This document shows, one piece after another, positions 49,041-60,830 of a DNA stretch of 64,000 nt. Made by a program: the position numbers and the translations under genes. Within the stretch, counting starts at the first letter, position 1, and the number at the start of each line of letters is the position of its first letter. The notes below the pieces were generated by a model. It searched no databases. It had not been told where the DNA came from and saw nothing but the letters and a program-made list of their open reading frames with translations. The stretch is from Nomia melanderi (taxonomy: Eukaryota > Arthropoda > Insecta > Hymenoptera > Halictidae): positions 396,836-460,835 of the forward strand of contig NW_027475175.1 of NCBI RefSeq assembly GCF_051020985.1. The letters run 5' to 3'.

Positions 49041-51489
49041 CGAGATATCACCAGATATATATTGGATTTTTCCCTGACCCTGTGTGTCCGGTCCCATGAG
49101 ACGGTGGTTTTCTCGGCCCCTGGTGGTCCGAGGACGTTGCCGCTGCCCAGATTCATGCGCCAGGGCCTCCCGCAGACAACGCACTTTGATTGATCGCGCT
49201 ATGTCTAACAGCACCTGAGATATCACCAGATATACATTGGATTTTTCCCCGACCCTGAGTGTCCGGCCCCATGTGACGGTGGTTTTCTCGGCCCCTGGTG
49301 GTCGGAGGTCGCTCCCGCTGCACAGATTCATGCGCCAGGGCCTCCTACAGACAATGCACTTTGGTTTGTTACGCTATCTGTAATAGCACCCGAGATATCA
49401 CCAGATATATGCTGGATTTTTACATGACCTTGGGTGACGGATTCCGAATATCTGTTATTTTCTTGGCCCCTGGTGGTCCGAGGTCGTTCCTGCTGCACAG
49501 ATTCACTCGCCAGTGCCGCCTACAGACAATGCACTTTGATTTATTGAGCTATCTCTAATAGCCCCCGAGATATCACCAAATATATACTGGATTTTTCCCT
49601 GACCCTGAGTGTCCTGCCCAATGAGACGGCGGTTTTCTCGGCCCCTGGTGGTCCGAGGTCGTTCCCGCTGCACAGATTCATGCGCCAGGGCCCCCTGCAG
49701 ATAATTCTCTTTGGCTTATTGCGCTATCTCTAATAGCACCCGAGATATCACCAGATATATATTGGATTTTTCCCTGACCCTGAGTGTCCGGCCCCATGAG
49801 ACGGTGGTTTTCTCGGCCCCTGGTGGTCACAGGTCGTTCCCGCCGGACAGATGCATGCGCCAGGGCCTCCTGCAGATCATTCACTTTGGTTTATTGCGCT
49901 ATATCTAATAGCACCCGAGATATCACCAGATATATATTGGATTTTTCCTTGACCCTGTGTGTCCGGCCCCATGTGTCGGAGGTTTTCTCGGCCCCTGGTG
50001 GTCCGAGGTCCTTCCCGCTGCACAGATTCATGCGCCAGGTCTTTCTGCAGACAATGCACTTTGATTTAGCGCGCTATCTGCAATAGCACCCGAGATATCA
50101 CCAGATATATGCCGGATTTTTACATGACCTTGGGCGACGGTTACCGAAAAGCTGTAATTTTCTCGGCCCCTGGTGGTCCGAGGTCGTTCCTGCTGCACAG
50201 ATTCACTCGCCAGTGCCGCCTACAGACAATGCACTTTGATTTATTGCGCTATCTCTAATAGCTCCCGAGATATCACCAGATATATATTGGATTTTCCCCC
50301 GACCCTGAGTGTCCGGCCCCATGAGACGCTGGTTTTCGCGGACCCTGGTGATCTGAGGTCGTTCCGCTGAACATATTCATGCGCCAGGGCTTCCTACAGA
50401 CTGTGCACTTTGATTTATTGCGCTATCTGTAATAGCACCCGAGATATCACCAGATATATATTGGATTTTTCCCTGCCCCTGAGCGTCGGGCCCCATGAGA
50501 CGGTGGTTTTCTCGGCCCCTGGTGGTCCGAGGTCGTTCCCACTGCACAGATTCATGCGCCAGGGCCTCCTACAGATAATGCACTTTGGTTTATTACGCTA
50601 TCTGTAATAGCACCCGAGATATCACCAGATATATGCTGGATTTTTACATGACCTTGGGTGACGGATTCCGAATATCTGTAATTTTCTCGGCCCCTGGTGG
50701 TCCAAGGTCGTTCCTGCTGCACAGATTCATGCGCCAGGGCCTCCTGCAGACAATGCACTCTGATTTATCGCGCTATCTCTAATAGCACCCGAGATATCAT
50801 CAGATATATCCTGGATTTTTACAAGAGCTTGGGTGCCCGGCCCCAAGTGTCGGTGGGTTTCTCGGCCCCTTGTGGTCCGCGGTCCTTCCCGCTGCACAGA
50901 TTCATGCGCCGGGGCTCCCTGCAGATAATTCACTTCGGTTTAGTGCGCTATCTGTAATAGCACGCGAGATATCACCAGACATATATTGGATTTTTCCCTG
51001 ACCCTGAGTGTCCGGCCGCACGTGTCGGTGGTTTTCTCGGCCCCTGGTAGTCCGAGGTCGATCCCGCTGCACAGATTTATGCGCCAGGGCTTCCTGCAGA
51101 CAATGCACTTTAATTTATCGCGCTATATCTAATAGCACCCGAGATATCATCAGATACATCCTGGATTTTTATATGGCCTTGGGTGTCCGGCCCCATGTGT
51201 CGGTGGTTTTCTCGGCCCCTGGTGGTCCGAGGACGTTCCCGCTGCACAGATTCATTCGCCGGTGCCTCCTACAGACAATGCACTTTGATTTATTGCGCTA
51301 TCTGTAATAGCACCCGAGATATCACCAGATATATATTGTATTTTTCCCAGACCCTGACAGTCCGGCCCCATGAGACGGTGATTTTCTCGGCCCCTGGTTG
51401 GCCGAGGTCGTTCCCGCTGCACAGATTCATGCGCCAGGGCCTCCTACAGACAATGCACTTTGATTTATTGTGCTATCTGTAATAGCACC

Positions 51490-52355
51490 CGAGATATCAG
51501 CCGATATATATTGGATTTTTACATGACCTTGGGTGACGGATACCGAATCTCTGTAATTTTCTCGGCCCCTGGAGGTCCGAGGTCGTTCCTGCTGCCCAGG
51601 TTCATGCGCCAGGGCCTCCTGCAGACAATGCACTTTGATTTATTGCGCTATCTCTAATAGCACCCGAGATATCACTAGATATATATTGGATTTTCCCCTG
51701 ACCCTGAGTGTCCGGCCCCATGAGACTGTGGTTCTCTCGGCCCCTGGTGGTCCGAGGTCGTTCCCGCTGCACAGATTCATGCGCCAGGACCTCCTACAGA
51801 CAATGCACTTTGATTTATTGCGCTATCTGTAATAGCACCCGAGATATCACCAGATATATATTGGATTTTTCCCTGACCATGAGTGTCCGGTCCCATGAGA
51901 CGGTGGTTTTCTCGGCCCCTGGTGGTCGGAGGTCGTTCCCGCTGCGCAGATTCATGCGCCAGGGCCTCCTACAGACAATCCACTTTGATTTATTGCGCTA
52001 TCTGTAATAGCACACGAGATATCACCTGATATATATTGGATTTTTACATGACCTTGGGTGACGGATACCGAATCTCTGTAATTTTCTCGGCCCCTGGAGG
52101 TCCGAGGTCGTTCCTGCTGCCCAGATTCATGCGCCAGGGCCTCCTGCAGACAATGCACTTTGATTTATTGCGCTATCTCTAATAGCTCCCGAGATATCAC
52201 CAGATATATATTGGATTTTCCCCTGACCCTGAGTGTCCGGCCCCATGAGACTGTGGTTTTCTCGGCCCCTGGTGGTCCGAGGTCGTTCCCGCTGCACAGA
52301 CTCATGGTCCAGGACCTCCTACAGACTATGCACTTTGATTTATTGCGCTATCTGT
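51490..52355 (+). repeat. Three-monomer (525-bp) local repeat
   Basis: 51,490-51,830 and 52,015-52,355 share a hybrid monomer with tatatattggatttttacat followed by the type B block gtgacggataccgaatctc. The next monomer in both is type A with gagactgtgg and gccaggacctcctacag or tccaggacctcctacag. The shift is 525 bp. The hybrid joins the type A atattgg start to the type B block, so its crossover lies near consensus position 35. Confidence 0.8.
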
Positions 52356-53059
52356 AATAGCACCCGAGATATCACCAGATATATATTGGATTTTTCCCTG
52401 TCCCTGAGCGTCGGGCCCCATGAGACGGTGGTTTTCTCGGCCCCTGGTGGTCCGAGGTCGTTCCCACTGCACAGATTCATGCGCCAGGGCCTCCTACAGA
52501 TAATGCACTTTGGTTTATTACGCTATCTGTAATAGCACCCGAGATATCACCAGATATATGCTGGATTTTTACATGACCTTGGGTGACGGATTCCGAATAT
52601 CTGTAATTTTCTTGGCCCCTGGTGGTCCGAGGTCGTTCCTGCTGCACAGACTCACTCGCCAGTGCCGCCTACATACAATGCACTTTGATTTATTGCGCTA
52701 TCTCTAATATCACCCGAGATATCACCAGATATATATTGGATTTTTCCCTGACCCTGAGTGTCCGGCCCCATGAGACGGTGGTTTTCTCGGCCCCTGGTGG
52801 TCCGAGGTCGTTCCCGCTGCACAGATTCATGCGCCAGGGCCCCCTGCAGATAATTCCCTTTGGTTTATTGCGCTATCTGTAATGGCACCCGAGATATCCC
52901 CAGATATATATTGGATTTTTCCCTGAACCTGACAGTCCGGCCCCCATTTGTCGGTGGTTTTCTCGGTCCCTGGTTGTCCGAGGTCGTTCCCGCTGCACAG
53001 ATTCATGCGCCAGGGCCACCTGCAGACAGTGCACTTTGATTTATCGCGCTATCTGTAAT

Positions 53060-53217
53060 AGCACCCGAGATATCACCAGATATATATTGGATTTTTCCCT
53101 GACCCAGTGTGTCCGGCCCCATGAGTCGGTGGTTTTCTCGGCTCCTGGTGTTCCGAGGTCGTTCCCGCTGCACAGATTCATGCGCCAGGGCCTCCTGTAG
53201 GCAAGGCACTTTGTAAT
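53060..53217 (+). repeat. Shortened 158-bp monomer
   Basis: This copy lacks 17 bp near its right end: gcactttg is followed directly by taatagc, where other copies have an intervening atttattgcgctatctg. A two-base tg occurs at both deletion ends, consistent with a small slippage or microhomology deletion. It is the largest single indel I found in the array and accounts for more than half of the net phase drift. Confidence 0.93.
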
Positions 53218-55842
53218 AGCACCCGAGATATCACCAGATATATGCTGGATTTTTACATGACCTTGGGCGACGGATACCGAAAAGCGATAATTTTCTAGGC
53301 CCCTGGTGGTCCGAGGTGGTTCCTGCTGCACAGATTCATGCGCCAGGGCTTGCTGCAGACAATGCACTTTGATTTATTGCGCTATCTGTAATAGCACTCG
53401 AGATATCACCAGATATATATTGGATTTTTCCCAGACCCTGAGTGTCCGGCCCCATGAGACGGTGGTTTTCTCGGCCCCTGGTGGTCCGAGGTCATTCCCG
53501 CAGCACAGAATCATGCGCCAGGGCCACCTACAGACAACTCACTTTGATTTATAGCGCTATCTCTAATAGCCCCCGAGATATCACTAGATATATGCTGGAT
53601 TTTTACAGGACCTTGGGCGACGGATACCGAAAATCGTTAATTTTCTAGGCCCCTGGTGGTCCGAGGTCGTTCCTGCTGCACAGATTCATGCGCCAGGGCT
53701 TCCTGCAGAAAATTCACTTTGGTTTATTGCGCTATCTGTAATGGCACCCGAGATATCCCCAGATATATATTGGATTTTTCCCTGAACCTGACAGTCCGGC
53801 CCCATGAGACGGTGATATTCTCGGCCCCTGGTGGTCCGAGGTCGTTCCCGCTGCACAGATTCATGCGCCAGGGCTTCCAGCAGACAATGTACTTTGATTT
53901 ATCGCGCTATCTGTAACAGCACCCGAGATATCACCTGATATATATTGGATTTTTCCCTGACCCTGAGTGTCCGGCCCCATGAGACGGTGATTTTCTCGGC
54001 CCCTGGTGGTCCGAGGTCGTTCCCGCTGCACAGAATGTTGCGCCAGGGAATCCTGCAGGCAAGGCACTTTGGTTTATTGCGCTATCTCTAATAACACCCG
54101 AGATATCACCAGATATATATTGGATCTTTCCCTGACCCTGACAGTACGGCCCCATGTGTCGGTGGTTTTCTCGGTCCCTGGTGGTCCGATGTCGATTCTG
54201 CTGCACAGATTCATGCGCCAGGGCCTCCTGCAGAAAATCCACTTTGATTTATGGCGCTATCTCTAATAGCACCCGAGATATCGCCAGATATATGCTGAAT
54301 TTTTACAAGACCTTGGGTGACGGATACCAAAAATCTGTAACTTTCTCGGCCCCTGGTTGTCCCATGTCGTTCCTGCTGCTCAGATTAATGCGCAAGGGCC
54401 TCCTACGGACAATGCACTTTGGTTTATTGCGATTTCTCTAATAGCACCCGAGATACCACCAAATATATATTGGATTTTTCCCTGACCCTGACAGTCCGGC
54501 CCCATGTGTCGGTGGTTTTCTCGGTCCCTGGTGGTCCGAGGTAGATCCCGCTGGAAAGATTCATGCGCCAGGGCCTCCTGCAGACAATGCACTTTCATTT
54601 ATCGCGCTATCTCTAATAGCACCCGAGATATCATCAGATACATCCTGGATTTTTACATGACCTTGGGTGACGGATACCGAAAATCTGTTATTTTCTCGGC
54701 CCCTGGTGGTCCGAGGTCGTTCCTGCTGCACAGATTCATGCGGTAGGACCTTCTGCAGACAATGCACTTTGATTTATTGCGCTATGTGTAATAGCACCCG
54801 AGATATCACCAGATATATGCTGGATTTTTACATGACCTTGGGTGACGGATTCCGAATATCTGTAATTTTCTCGGCCCCTGGTGGTCCAAGGTCGTTCCTG
54901 CTGCACAGATTCATTCGCCAGTGCATCCTACAGACAATGCACTTTGATTTAATGCGCTATCTCTAATAGCACACGAGATATCACCAGATATATATTGGAT
55001 TTTTCCCTGACCCTGAGCGTCGGGCCCCATGAGACGGTGGTTTTCTCGGCCCCTGGTGGTCCGAGGTCGTTCCCACTGCACAGATTAATGCGCCAGGGCC
55101 CCCTGCAGATAATGCACTTTGATTTCTTGCGCTATCTCTAATAGCACGCGAGATATCACCAGATGTATGCTGGATTTTTACATGACCTTGGGTGACGGAT
55201 ACCGAAAATCTGTAAGTTGCTCGGCCCCTGGTGGTCCGAGGTAGTTCCTGCTGCACAGGTGCATGCGCCAGAGCCTCCTGCAGACAATGCACTTTGATTT
55301 ATCGAGCTATCTCTAATAGCACCCGAGATATCATGAGATATATATTGGATTTTTCGCTGACCCTGAGTGTCCGGTCCCATGAGACGGTGGTTTTCTCGGC
55401 CCCTGGTGGTCCGAAGTCGTTCCCGCTACACAGATTCATCCACCAGGGACTCCTGCAGACAAGGCACTTTGGTTTATTGCGCTATCTGTAATAGCACCCC
55501 AGATATCTCCAGATATATGCTGGATTTTTACATGACCTTGGGTGTCCGGCCCCATGTGTCGGTGGTTTTCTCGGCCCCTGGTGGTTCGAGGTCGTTCCAG
55601 CTGCTCAGATTCATGCCCAAGGGCCTGGTACGGACAATGATCTTTGAATTACTGCGCTATCTCTAACAGCACAGGAGATATCACCAGATATATGCTGGAT
55701 TTTTACATGACTTTGGGTGGCGGATACCGAAAAACTGTAATTTTCTCGGCCCCTGGTGGTCCGAGGTCGTTCCCGCTGCACACATTCATGCGCCAGGACC
55801 TCCAACAGAAAATGCAGCTTGATTTATCTTACTATTTCTTAT

Positions 55843-55979
55843 AACTCCCGAGATATCAGCAGATACATGCTCGATTTTTGACACAACCTGAGTGTGCGGT
55901 ACCGTGTAACTGAGATTTTCTCTGGCGCTGATGCTCCGAGATCTTGCCTGCATAACTCACTTATGCGCCAGGGCTTTCT
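55843..55979 (+). repeat. Degenerate, truncated terminal monomer at the satellite junction
   Basis: The last 175-bp-type monomer keeps tcccgagatatcagcagata, the gattttt stretch, cctgagtgtgcgg, gctccgag and atgcgccagggctttct. It has many substitutions between these landmarks and stops at about consensus position 137. The tail of the monomer before it, from ~55,801, is also unusual (tatcttactatttcttataac). The AT-rich satellite starts at the next base. The divergence is far above that of copies a kilobase to the left. Confidence 0.9.
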
Positions 55980-57230
55980 TACTATATAAAATTATATAAA
56001 ACTATACAAAAGTAATACAAATATACAAAACTAATAGGACTAAATAAAACTGTGTAAAACTATAACAAACTATATAAAACTATATTAAACTATATAAAAC
56101 TATATAAAACTATATAAAACTATGTAAAACTAATAAAACTCCATAAAACTATGTAAAACTATATAGGACAATATAAAATTATATAAAACTATATAAAACT
56201 ATATAAAACTATGTAAAACTATATGAAACTGTATAATACTATATAAAACTATTCAAAACTATATAAAAGTAATAAAACTGTATGAAACTATATAGAAATA
56301 TATAAAACTATATGAAACTAATGAAACAATACGAAAGATTGTAAAACGATATAAATCTGTATAAAACTATATGAAACTATATAAAACTATGTAAAACTAC
56401 ACAAAACTATATAAAACTAATAAAACTGTATGAAACTATATAGAAATATATAAAACTATATGAAACTAATGAAACAATACGAAAGATTGTAAAACGATAT
56501 AAATCTGTATAAAACTATATGAAACTATATAAAACTATATAAAGATATACAAAACTATATAAAACTACATAAAACTATATAAAACTATATGAAACTATAT
56601 AAAACAATATAAAACTGGATAAAACTAATGAAACCATATAAAACTATATGAATCTAAATAAAACTATATAAAACTGTATAAAACTATATAAAACTATATA
56701 AAACTATATAAAAGTCTATAGAACTATATAAAACTATATAAAACACTATAGACCTATATAAAACAATATAAAACTATATAAGACTAACAAAACTATATAA
56801 ACCTATATAAAACTCTATTGAACTATATAAAACTATATAAAGCTAACAAAACTATATAAAACTACATAAAACAATATAAAACTAACAAAACTATATAAAA
56901 CTATATAAAACCCTGTAAAACTATATAAAACTATATAAAGCTATATAAAACTATATAAAACTATATAAAACTCTATAAAACTATATAAAACTATATAAAA
57001 CTACATAAAACTATATAAAATTATATAAATCTAACAAAACTATATAAAACTATATAATACTGTCTAAAACTATATAAACCTATAAAACACTCAGAAAACT
57101 ATATAAAGCTAAATAAAACTCTATAAAAGTGTATAAAACTATTTAAAACTATATAAAACTATATAAAACTCTATAAAACTATATTAAACTATATAAAACT
57201 ATATAAAACTATATAAAACTCTATAAAACT
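55980..57230 (+). repeat. AT-rich array, proximal part without the later marker blocks
   Basis: The first ~1.25 kb next to the junction consists of irregular 9-10-bp units and lacks the cgatttaaaact marker that punctuates the rest. It includes a tandem duplication at 56,258-56,554 and variants with extra G (gaaagattgtaaaacg, caatacgaaag). Confidence 0.8.
56258..56554 (+). repeat. 148-bp tandem duplication within the AT-rich array
   Basis: The rare string acgaaagattgtaaaacg, preceded by gaaactaatgaaacaat, occurs at 56,331 and again 148 bp later at 56,479. The surrounding ~140 bp (tgtatgaaactatatagaa on the left, aaatctgtataaaac on the right) match in both copies. The first copy has aaaagtaataaaa where the second has aaaactaataaaa. 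Confidence 0.9.
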
Positions 57231-57650
57231 ATATAAAACTATATAAAACGATTTAAAACTAATAAAACTATATAAAACTATATAACACTATATAAAACTA
57301 TAAAAAACTAACAAAACTATATAAAACTATATAAAATTATATAAAACTAGATAAAACTCAATAAAACTATATAAAACTATATAATACCAATGAAACTGTA
57401 TATAGCTATATAAAACTATATAAGACTCTATAAAAGTATATAAAAATAATTAAAACTATATATAACTATATAAAACTCTATAAAACTATATAAAACTACA
57501 TAAAACTATATAAAACTATGTAAAACTAATAAAACTATATAAAACTATATAAAACTGAATAAAACTATATAAAACGATTTAAAGCTAATAAAACTATATA
57601 AATCTATATAACACTATATAAAACTATATAAAAATATATAAAACTAACCA
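57230..57650 (+). repeat. AT-array marker block alpha, copy 1
   Basis: The order is cgatttaaaactaataaaa, actaacaaaac, actagataaaactca (57,346), accaatgaaactgtata, a stretch with aaaataattaaaac, then cgatttaaagctaata (57,575). The same order recurs at 59,115 (offset ~1,885 bp) and 60,222 (a further 1,107 bp). This shows a higher-order structure above the 10-bp unit. Confidence 0.85.
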
Positions 57651-58807
57651 AACTATATAAAACTATATAAAACGATTTAAAACTAATAAAACTATATAAA
57701 TCTATATAACACTATATAAAACTATATAAAAATATATAAAACTAACAAAACTATATAAAACTATGTAAAACTATATTAAACATATAAAGCTATATAAAAC
57801 TACATAAAACTCTATATAACTATATGAAACTAATAAAGCTATATAAAACTATATAAAACAAATAAAACTATACAAAACAATATAAAACTATATAAAACTA
57901 CATGAAACTATATAAAACACTCTAAAACAACATAAAACTATTTGAAACTATATAAAACTATACAAAACAAATAAAACAATATAAAAGTATATAAAACTAA
58001 CAAAACTATATAAATCTATATAAAACTATATAATACTATATAAAACTATATAAAACTATATAACACCATATAAAACTATATAAAACTATATAAAACAATA
58101 TAAAACTAACAAAACTATATATAACCACATAAAACTATATAAAACTATCAAAACTGTATAAAACTATATAAAACTATATAAAACTATATAAAACTATATA
58201 AAACTCTGTAAAACTATATAAAACTATATAAAGCTATATTAAAGTATATAAAACTCTATAAAACTATATAAAACTACATAAAACTATAAAAAACTATATA
58301 AAACTAAGAAAACTATATAAAACAATATAAATCTCTCTAAACTATATAAAACTGTATAAAACTAACAAAACTATATAAAACTACATAAAACTATATAAAA
58401 CTAACAAAACTATATAAAACTATATAAAACCCTGTAAAACTATATAAAACTATATAAAGCTATATAAAGCTATATAAAACTCTATAAAACTATATAAAAC
58501 TACATAAACTATATAAAATTATATAAAACTAACAAAACTATATAAAACTATATAAAACACATAAAACTATATAAAACGATTTAAAGCTAATAAAAAACTA
58601 TATAAATCTATATAACACTATATAAAACTATATAAAAATATATAAAACTACACAAAACTATATAAAACTATGTAAAACTTTATAAAACTCTATAAAACTA
58701 TATAAAACTATAAAAAACTATAAAAAACTATATAAAACTCTATAAAACTATACAAAACTAATAAAACTATATAAAACTATATAAAACTATATAAAACAAA
58801 TAAAGCT

Positions 58808-58960
58808 ATATAAAACTATATGAAAGAATATAATACTATCAAAACTATATAAAACTTTATAAAAATCTATAAAACTATTTAAAACTGTATAGAATTATAT
58901 AAATCTCTATAAAACTATATTAAACTACATAAAACTACATAAAACTATATAAAACTATAT
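58808..58960 (+). repeat. AT-array marker block beta, copy 1
   Basis: The markers are gaatataatactatcaaaac (taatactatc at 58,831), ctttataaaaatctataaa and aactgtatagaattatat, then paired actacataaaactacataaa. Copies occur at 60,670 (offset 1,869 bp) and 62,470 (a further 1,792 bp). Confidence 0.85.
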
Positions 58961-59114
58961 GAAAAATATATAAAACTAATGAAACTATATAAAACTATAT
59001 AAAACAATATAAAACTATTAAAACTATATAAAAGTCTATAAAACTATATAAAATTTTACATAACTATATAAAACTATATAAAACTAAGAAAACTATACAA
59101 AACTCTATAAAACT

Positions 59115-59540
59115 ATATTAAAACTATATAAAACGATTTAAAACTAATAAAACTATATAAAACTATATAACACTACATAAAACTATAAAAAATTAACAAA
59201 ACTATATAAAACTATATAAAATTATATAAAACTAGATAAAACTCAATAAAACTATATAAAACTATATAAAACCAATGAAACTGTATAAAAAATATATAAA
59301 ACTATATAAAACTCTATAAAGTATATAAAAATAATTAAAACTATATATAACTATATAAAACTCTATAAAACTATATAAAACTACATAAAACTATATAAAA
59401 CTATGTAAAAACTAATAAAACTATATAAAACTATATAAAACTACATAAAACTATATAAAACGATTTAAAGCTAATAAAACTAGATAAATCTATATAAACA
59501 CTATATAAAACTATATAAAAAATATATAAAACTAACCAAA
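59115..59540 (+). repeat. AT-array marker block alpha, copy 2
   Basis: actagataaaactca is at 59,231 and cgatttaaag at 59,461. The similarity to copy 1 continues past this block to about 59,800 (57,912 in copy 1). Single-base length differences accumulate, so the offset drifts from 1,885 to about 1,889 bp. Confidence 0.85.
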
Positions 59541-59829
59541 CTATATACAACCTATATAAAACGATTTAAAACTAATAAAACTGTATAAATCTATATAACA
59601 CTATATAAAACTATATAAAAATATATAAAACTAACAAAACTATATAAAACTATGTAATACTATATTAAACATATAAAGCTATTTAAAACTACATAAAACT
59701 CTATATAACTATATGAAACTAATAAAGCTATATAAAACTATATAAACAAATAAAACTATACAAAACAATATAAAACTATATAAAACTACATGAAACTATA
59801 TCAAACTAATAAAACTATAAAAAACTATT

Positions 59830-59990
59830 TAAAAACTAATAAAGCTATATAAAACTATATAAAACTCTATAAAACTATATATAAGTCTATAAAACTAACA
59901 AAACTGTGTAAAATTATATAAAACTATATAAAACTATATAAAAACTATATAAAAACTAATAAAACTAATAAACCTATATAAAACTATAAA
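59830..59990 (+). repeat. AT-array marker block gamma, copy 1
   Basis: aataaagc at 59,838 is followed by actctataaaactatatata, agtctataaaactaacaaaa and actgtgtaaaattatat. Related blocks are at ~61,575 and ~62,855. Spacing between alpha, beta and gamma is not constant, so the higher-order structure is a mosaic. Confidence 0.8.
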
Positions 59991-60221
59991 AAACTATATA
60001 AAACTAATAAAATTGTAATAAATCTATATAAAACTGTTATAAAGCAATTCAAAACTAATAAAACTATATAAAACTATATAAACTATATAAAACTATATAA
60101 AACGATTTAAAACTAATAAAACTATATAAAACTATATAACACTGTATAAAACTATATAAAAATATATAAAGCTAACCCAAAACTAGATAAACTATATAAA
60201 CTATATAAAACTACATAAAAC

Positions 60222-60650
60222 TAATATAAAACTAAATAAACGATTTATAACTAATAAAACTATATAAACTATTATAACACTATATAAAACTATAAAAGAC
60301 TAACAAAACTATATAAAACTATATAAAATTATATAAAACTAGATAAAACTCAAGTAAAACTATATAAAACTATATAAAGACCAATGAACTGTATAAAACT
60401 ATATAAAACTATATAAACTCTATAAAAGTATATAAAAATAACTAAAACTATATATAACTATATAAAACTCTATAAAACTATATAAAACTACATAAAACTA
60501 TATAAAACTATGTAAAACTAATAAAACTATATAAAACTATATAAAACTACATAAAACTATATAAAACGATTTAAAGCTAATAAAACTATATAAATCTATA
60601 TAACACTATATAAAACTATATAAAAATATATAAAACTAACAAAACTATAT
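60222..60650 (+). repeat. AT-array marker block alpha, copy 3
   Basis: actagataaaactca is at 60,338 and cgatttaaag at 60,567. This copy has odd single-base insertions that break the unit, such as actcaagtaaaac and aaagaccaatgaactg. They do not occur in the other two copies. Confidence 0.8.
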
Positions 60651-60669
60651 AAAAATATTTAATACTATA

Positions 60670-60830
60670 TAAAGCTATATAAAACTATATGAAAGAATAT
60701 AATACTATCAAAACTAATATAAAGACTTTATAAAATCTATAAAACTATTTAAAACTGTATAGAATATATAAATCGTCTATAAAACTATATTAAACTACAT
60801 AAAACTACATAAAACTATATAAAGACTATA
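60670..60830 (+). repeat. AT-array marker block beta, copy 2
   Basis: taatactatc is at 60,700. Compared with copies 1 and 3 it carries extra bases (aatataaagacttta, aaatcgtctataa), consistent with noisy sequence in this stretch. Confidence 0.8.

Larger units (their letters stand above)
41650..55842 (+). repeat. Array segment 7: divergent mixed monomers on the right flank
   Basis: Types A, B, C and D all occur, with more private substitutions and indels per monomer than in segments 4-5. Only short supra-repeats are seen. 45,641-46,240 resembles 48,440-49,040 (offset 2,799 bp). 50,400-50,690 resembles 52,325-52,615 (offset 1,925 bp). 51,490-51,830 resembles 52,015-52,355 (offset 525 bp). Aberrant copies include a +1 insertion near 45,138 (caaggggcttcc), one near 52,942 (cggcccccatttg) and a 158-bp monomer at 53,060. 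No gene or mobile element was seen. Confidence 0.85.
1..55979 (+). repeat. ~175-bp satellite array, ~319 head-to-tail monomers
   Basis: Every ~175 bp the same string recurs, always in the same orientation, from the first base to 55,979. Landmarks in each copy are agcacccgagatatcacc at the start, ggatttttccctgaccctg, cggcccctggtggtccgagg in the middle, ttcatgcgccagggcctcc, and gcgctatctctaatag at the end. Phase counting from 47 to 55,843 (55,796 bp) fits 319 units. The net shortfall from 175 comes from one 17-bp deletion plus scattered single-base indels. No transposon, unique sequence or inversion interrupts the array. The size is close to a nucleosome repeat, which is usual for centromeric satellites, but no centromeric role is shown by the sequence itself. 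I do not recognise the family. Confidence 0.98.

Noticed and set aside
165..55805. Minus-strand ORFs of ~68-152 codons with shared peptides (for example ALAHESVQRERPRTTRGREN)
   Set aside because: They have the same periodic origin as the + strand ORFs, and they overlap them in every copy. Longer ones arise from single-base indels or lost stops.
1..55844. Hundreds of + strand ORFs of 65-181 codons with shared peptides (for example VVRGRSRCTDSCARAS)
   Set aside because: They recur at exactly the satellite period. They rotate through frames because 175 is 3n+1, and they end at the taatag present in each monomer. The A/B block swap replaces the residues wholesale, and there is no sign of a promoter, splice structure or selection for the frame.
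1..55979. CRISPR array
   Set aside because: The repeats are ~175 bp and abut directly. There are no short identical repeats separated by unique spacers and no cas genes.
47..55979. CENP-B box in the monomer
   Set aside because: I looked for the nTTCGnnnnAnnCGGGn pattern on both strands of the consensus. The cgttcccgctgcacag stretch has ttc and cccg but not the required spacing or bases.
1..55979. Human-type alpha satellite
   Set aside because: The unit length is near 171 bp, but the sequence does not resemble the alpha consensus I know, it is GC-richer, and it lacks the characteristic A/B box pattern.
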